A stretch of 5,884 bases of DNA, from assembly GCA_946615785.1 (NCBI GenBank), contig CAMOIA010000106.1:1-5884 (forward strand), given 5' to 3'. The DNA is from an uncultured Clostridia bacterium (GTDB taxonomy: Bacteria > Bacillota > Clostridia > Christensenellales > Aristaeellaceae). Positions 5,760-5,884 of this stretch are shown in pieces. Under the pieces are notes generated by a model. It worked only from the letters and a program-made list of their open reading frames with translations, ran no database searches and was not told where the DNA came from. The number at the start of each line of letters is the position of its first letter. Within the stretch, counting starts at the first letter, position 1. The position numbers were made by a program, and so were the translations under genes.

Positions 5760-5772
5760 ATAATATTTTTTC

Positions 5773-5802
5773 AAAAAAAACACGCCGTTCATTCACAGCA
5801 TG
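5773..5802 (-). terminator. Rho-independent terminator of the gene entering from the right edge
   Basis: Minus-strand RNA can form an 8-bp stem (5795-5802 with 5781-5788, including G-U pairs) around a 6-nt loop, directly followed by eight U (5773-5780). The stop codon of the partial upstream gene lies at the stem-loop junction. It separates that gene from the marR promoter. Confidence 0.65.
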
Positions 5803-5884
5803 GCCACTTTCCCTTTCCCCTTCACAGTGAAGTTCTTCGCGGAGAAGGGGGTTTCGGGGGAGGAGGGGCCTTCTTTCAAGAAGG
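5793..5884 (-). CDS. C-terminal fragment of an unidentified protein (cut by window edge)
   Basis: The minus strand is open from the right edge to a TGA at 5793-5795, giving about 30 residues that end KNFTVKGKGKVAML. The fragment is too short to assign a family. Support for it being a real gene end is the intrinsic terminator that begins within its last codons and runs past the stop. The plus strand of the same stretch is also open from an ATG at 5800, but that ATG has no Shine-Dalgarno and no convincing promoter, so I prefer the minus-strand reading. An inverted repeat at 5869-5884 (7-bp arms, 2 nt between) lies within it. Confidence 0.5.
   Translation of the reverse strand, partial: FLKEGPSSPETPFSAKNFTVKGKGKVAML

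Noticed and set aside
5745..5765. A perfect TATAAT on the plus strand at 5759-5764, suggesting a divergent promoter.
   Set aside because: No acceptable -35 lies 16-18 nt upstream, and the plus strand that follows has no gene with a ribosome binding site. It arises from the palindrome and the AT-rich tract.
5820..5832. Near-perfect inverted repeat CTTCAC-A-GTGAAG.
   Set aside because: Only 6-bp arms with a 1-nt centre, inside a probable coding end and unlike the AAGGTACCTT operators. Most likely chance.
5800..5884. Plus-strand open frame from the ATG at 5800 to the right edge.
   Set aside because: No Shine-Dalgarno or promoter is present. The opposite strand has an open frame ending at a stop that coincides with a terminator, which is the better explanation.
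1..5884. Search for CRISPR repeats, insertion-sequence ends, tRNA or rRNA genes, phage or defence genes.
   Set aside because: No regularly spaced repeats, transposase-like proteins, terminal inverted repeats, RNA-gene signatures or defence domains were seen on either strand.

Overview
The window looks like chromosomal DNA from a GC-rich Firmicute, probably a gut-type Clostridia lineage. The basis is the Firmicutes-typical order ireB-ruvX-DUF1292, strong Shine-Dalgarno sequences before nearly every gene, clear sigma-A type promoters, and a minimal tatA-tatC pair without tatB. The species is an inference and cannot be read from the sequence. All genes I can support lie on the minus strand, so transcription runs from high to low coordinates.

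Reading in the direction of transcription: (1) At the right edge are the last 30 codons of an unidentified gene, closed by an intrinsic terminator at 5773-5802 that spans its stop codon. (2) Next is a MarR-family regulator (4943-5662) with an unusual His/Met/Gly/Pro-rich N-terminal extension. Its promoter lies between two identical perfect 10-bp palindromes, most simply read as autoregulatory operators. (3) A tatA-tatC operon (4809 to 3825) follows, with a consensus promoter, a GC-rich structured leader and a strong terminator at 3779-3801. (4) A single-gene unit encodes a cytoplasmic GH20-type beta-N-acetylhexosaminidase (1901-3709). (5) A compact operon then starts from another consensus promoter (1830-1858): ireB with a TTG start, a ruvX-DUF1292 gene, a RimJ/RimL-like GNAT acetyltransferase and a DUF308-like membrane protein cut by the left edge. 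Its genes overlap or touch (TAATG, ATGA, 1-nt gap), so they are probably translationally coupled.

The most notable item is the single reading frame joining RuvX to a DUF1292 protein. These are normally adjacent separate genes. The junction keeps an internal ATG with a very good Shine-Dalgarno, so the cell may make both a fusion and a free DUF1292 protein. Other points of interest are the two-palindrome operator layout of marR, the His/Met-rich arm of that regulator, and a TatC lacking two acidic residues that are usually conserved. I see no CRISPR array, insertion sequence, rRNA, tRNA, phage gene or recognisable defence system. No intergenic stretch exceeds 300 bases.
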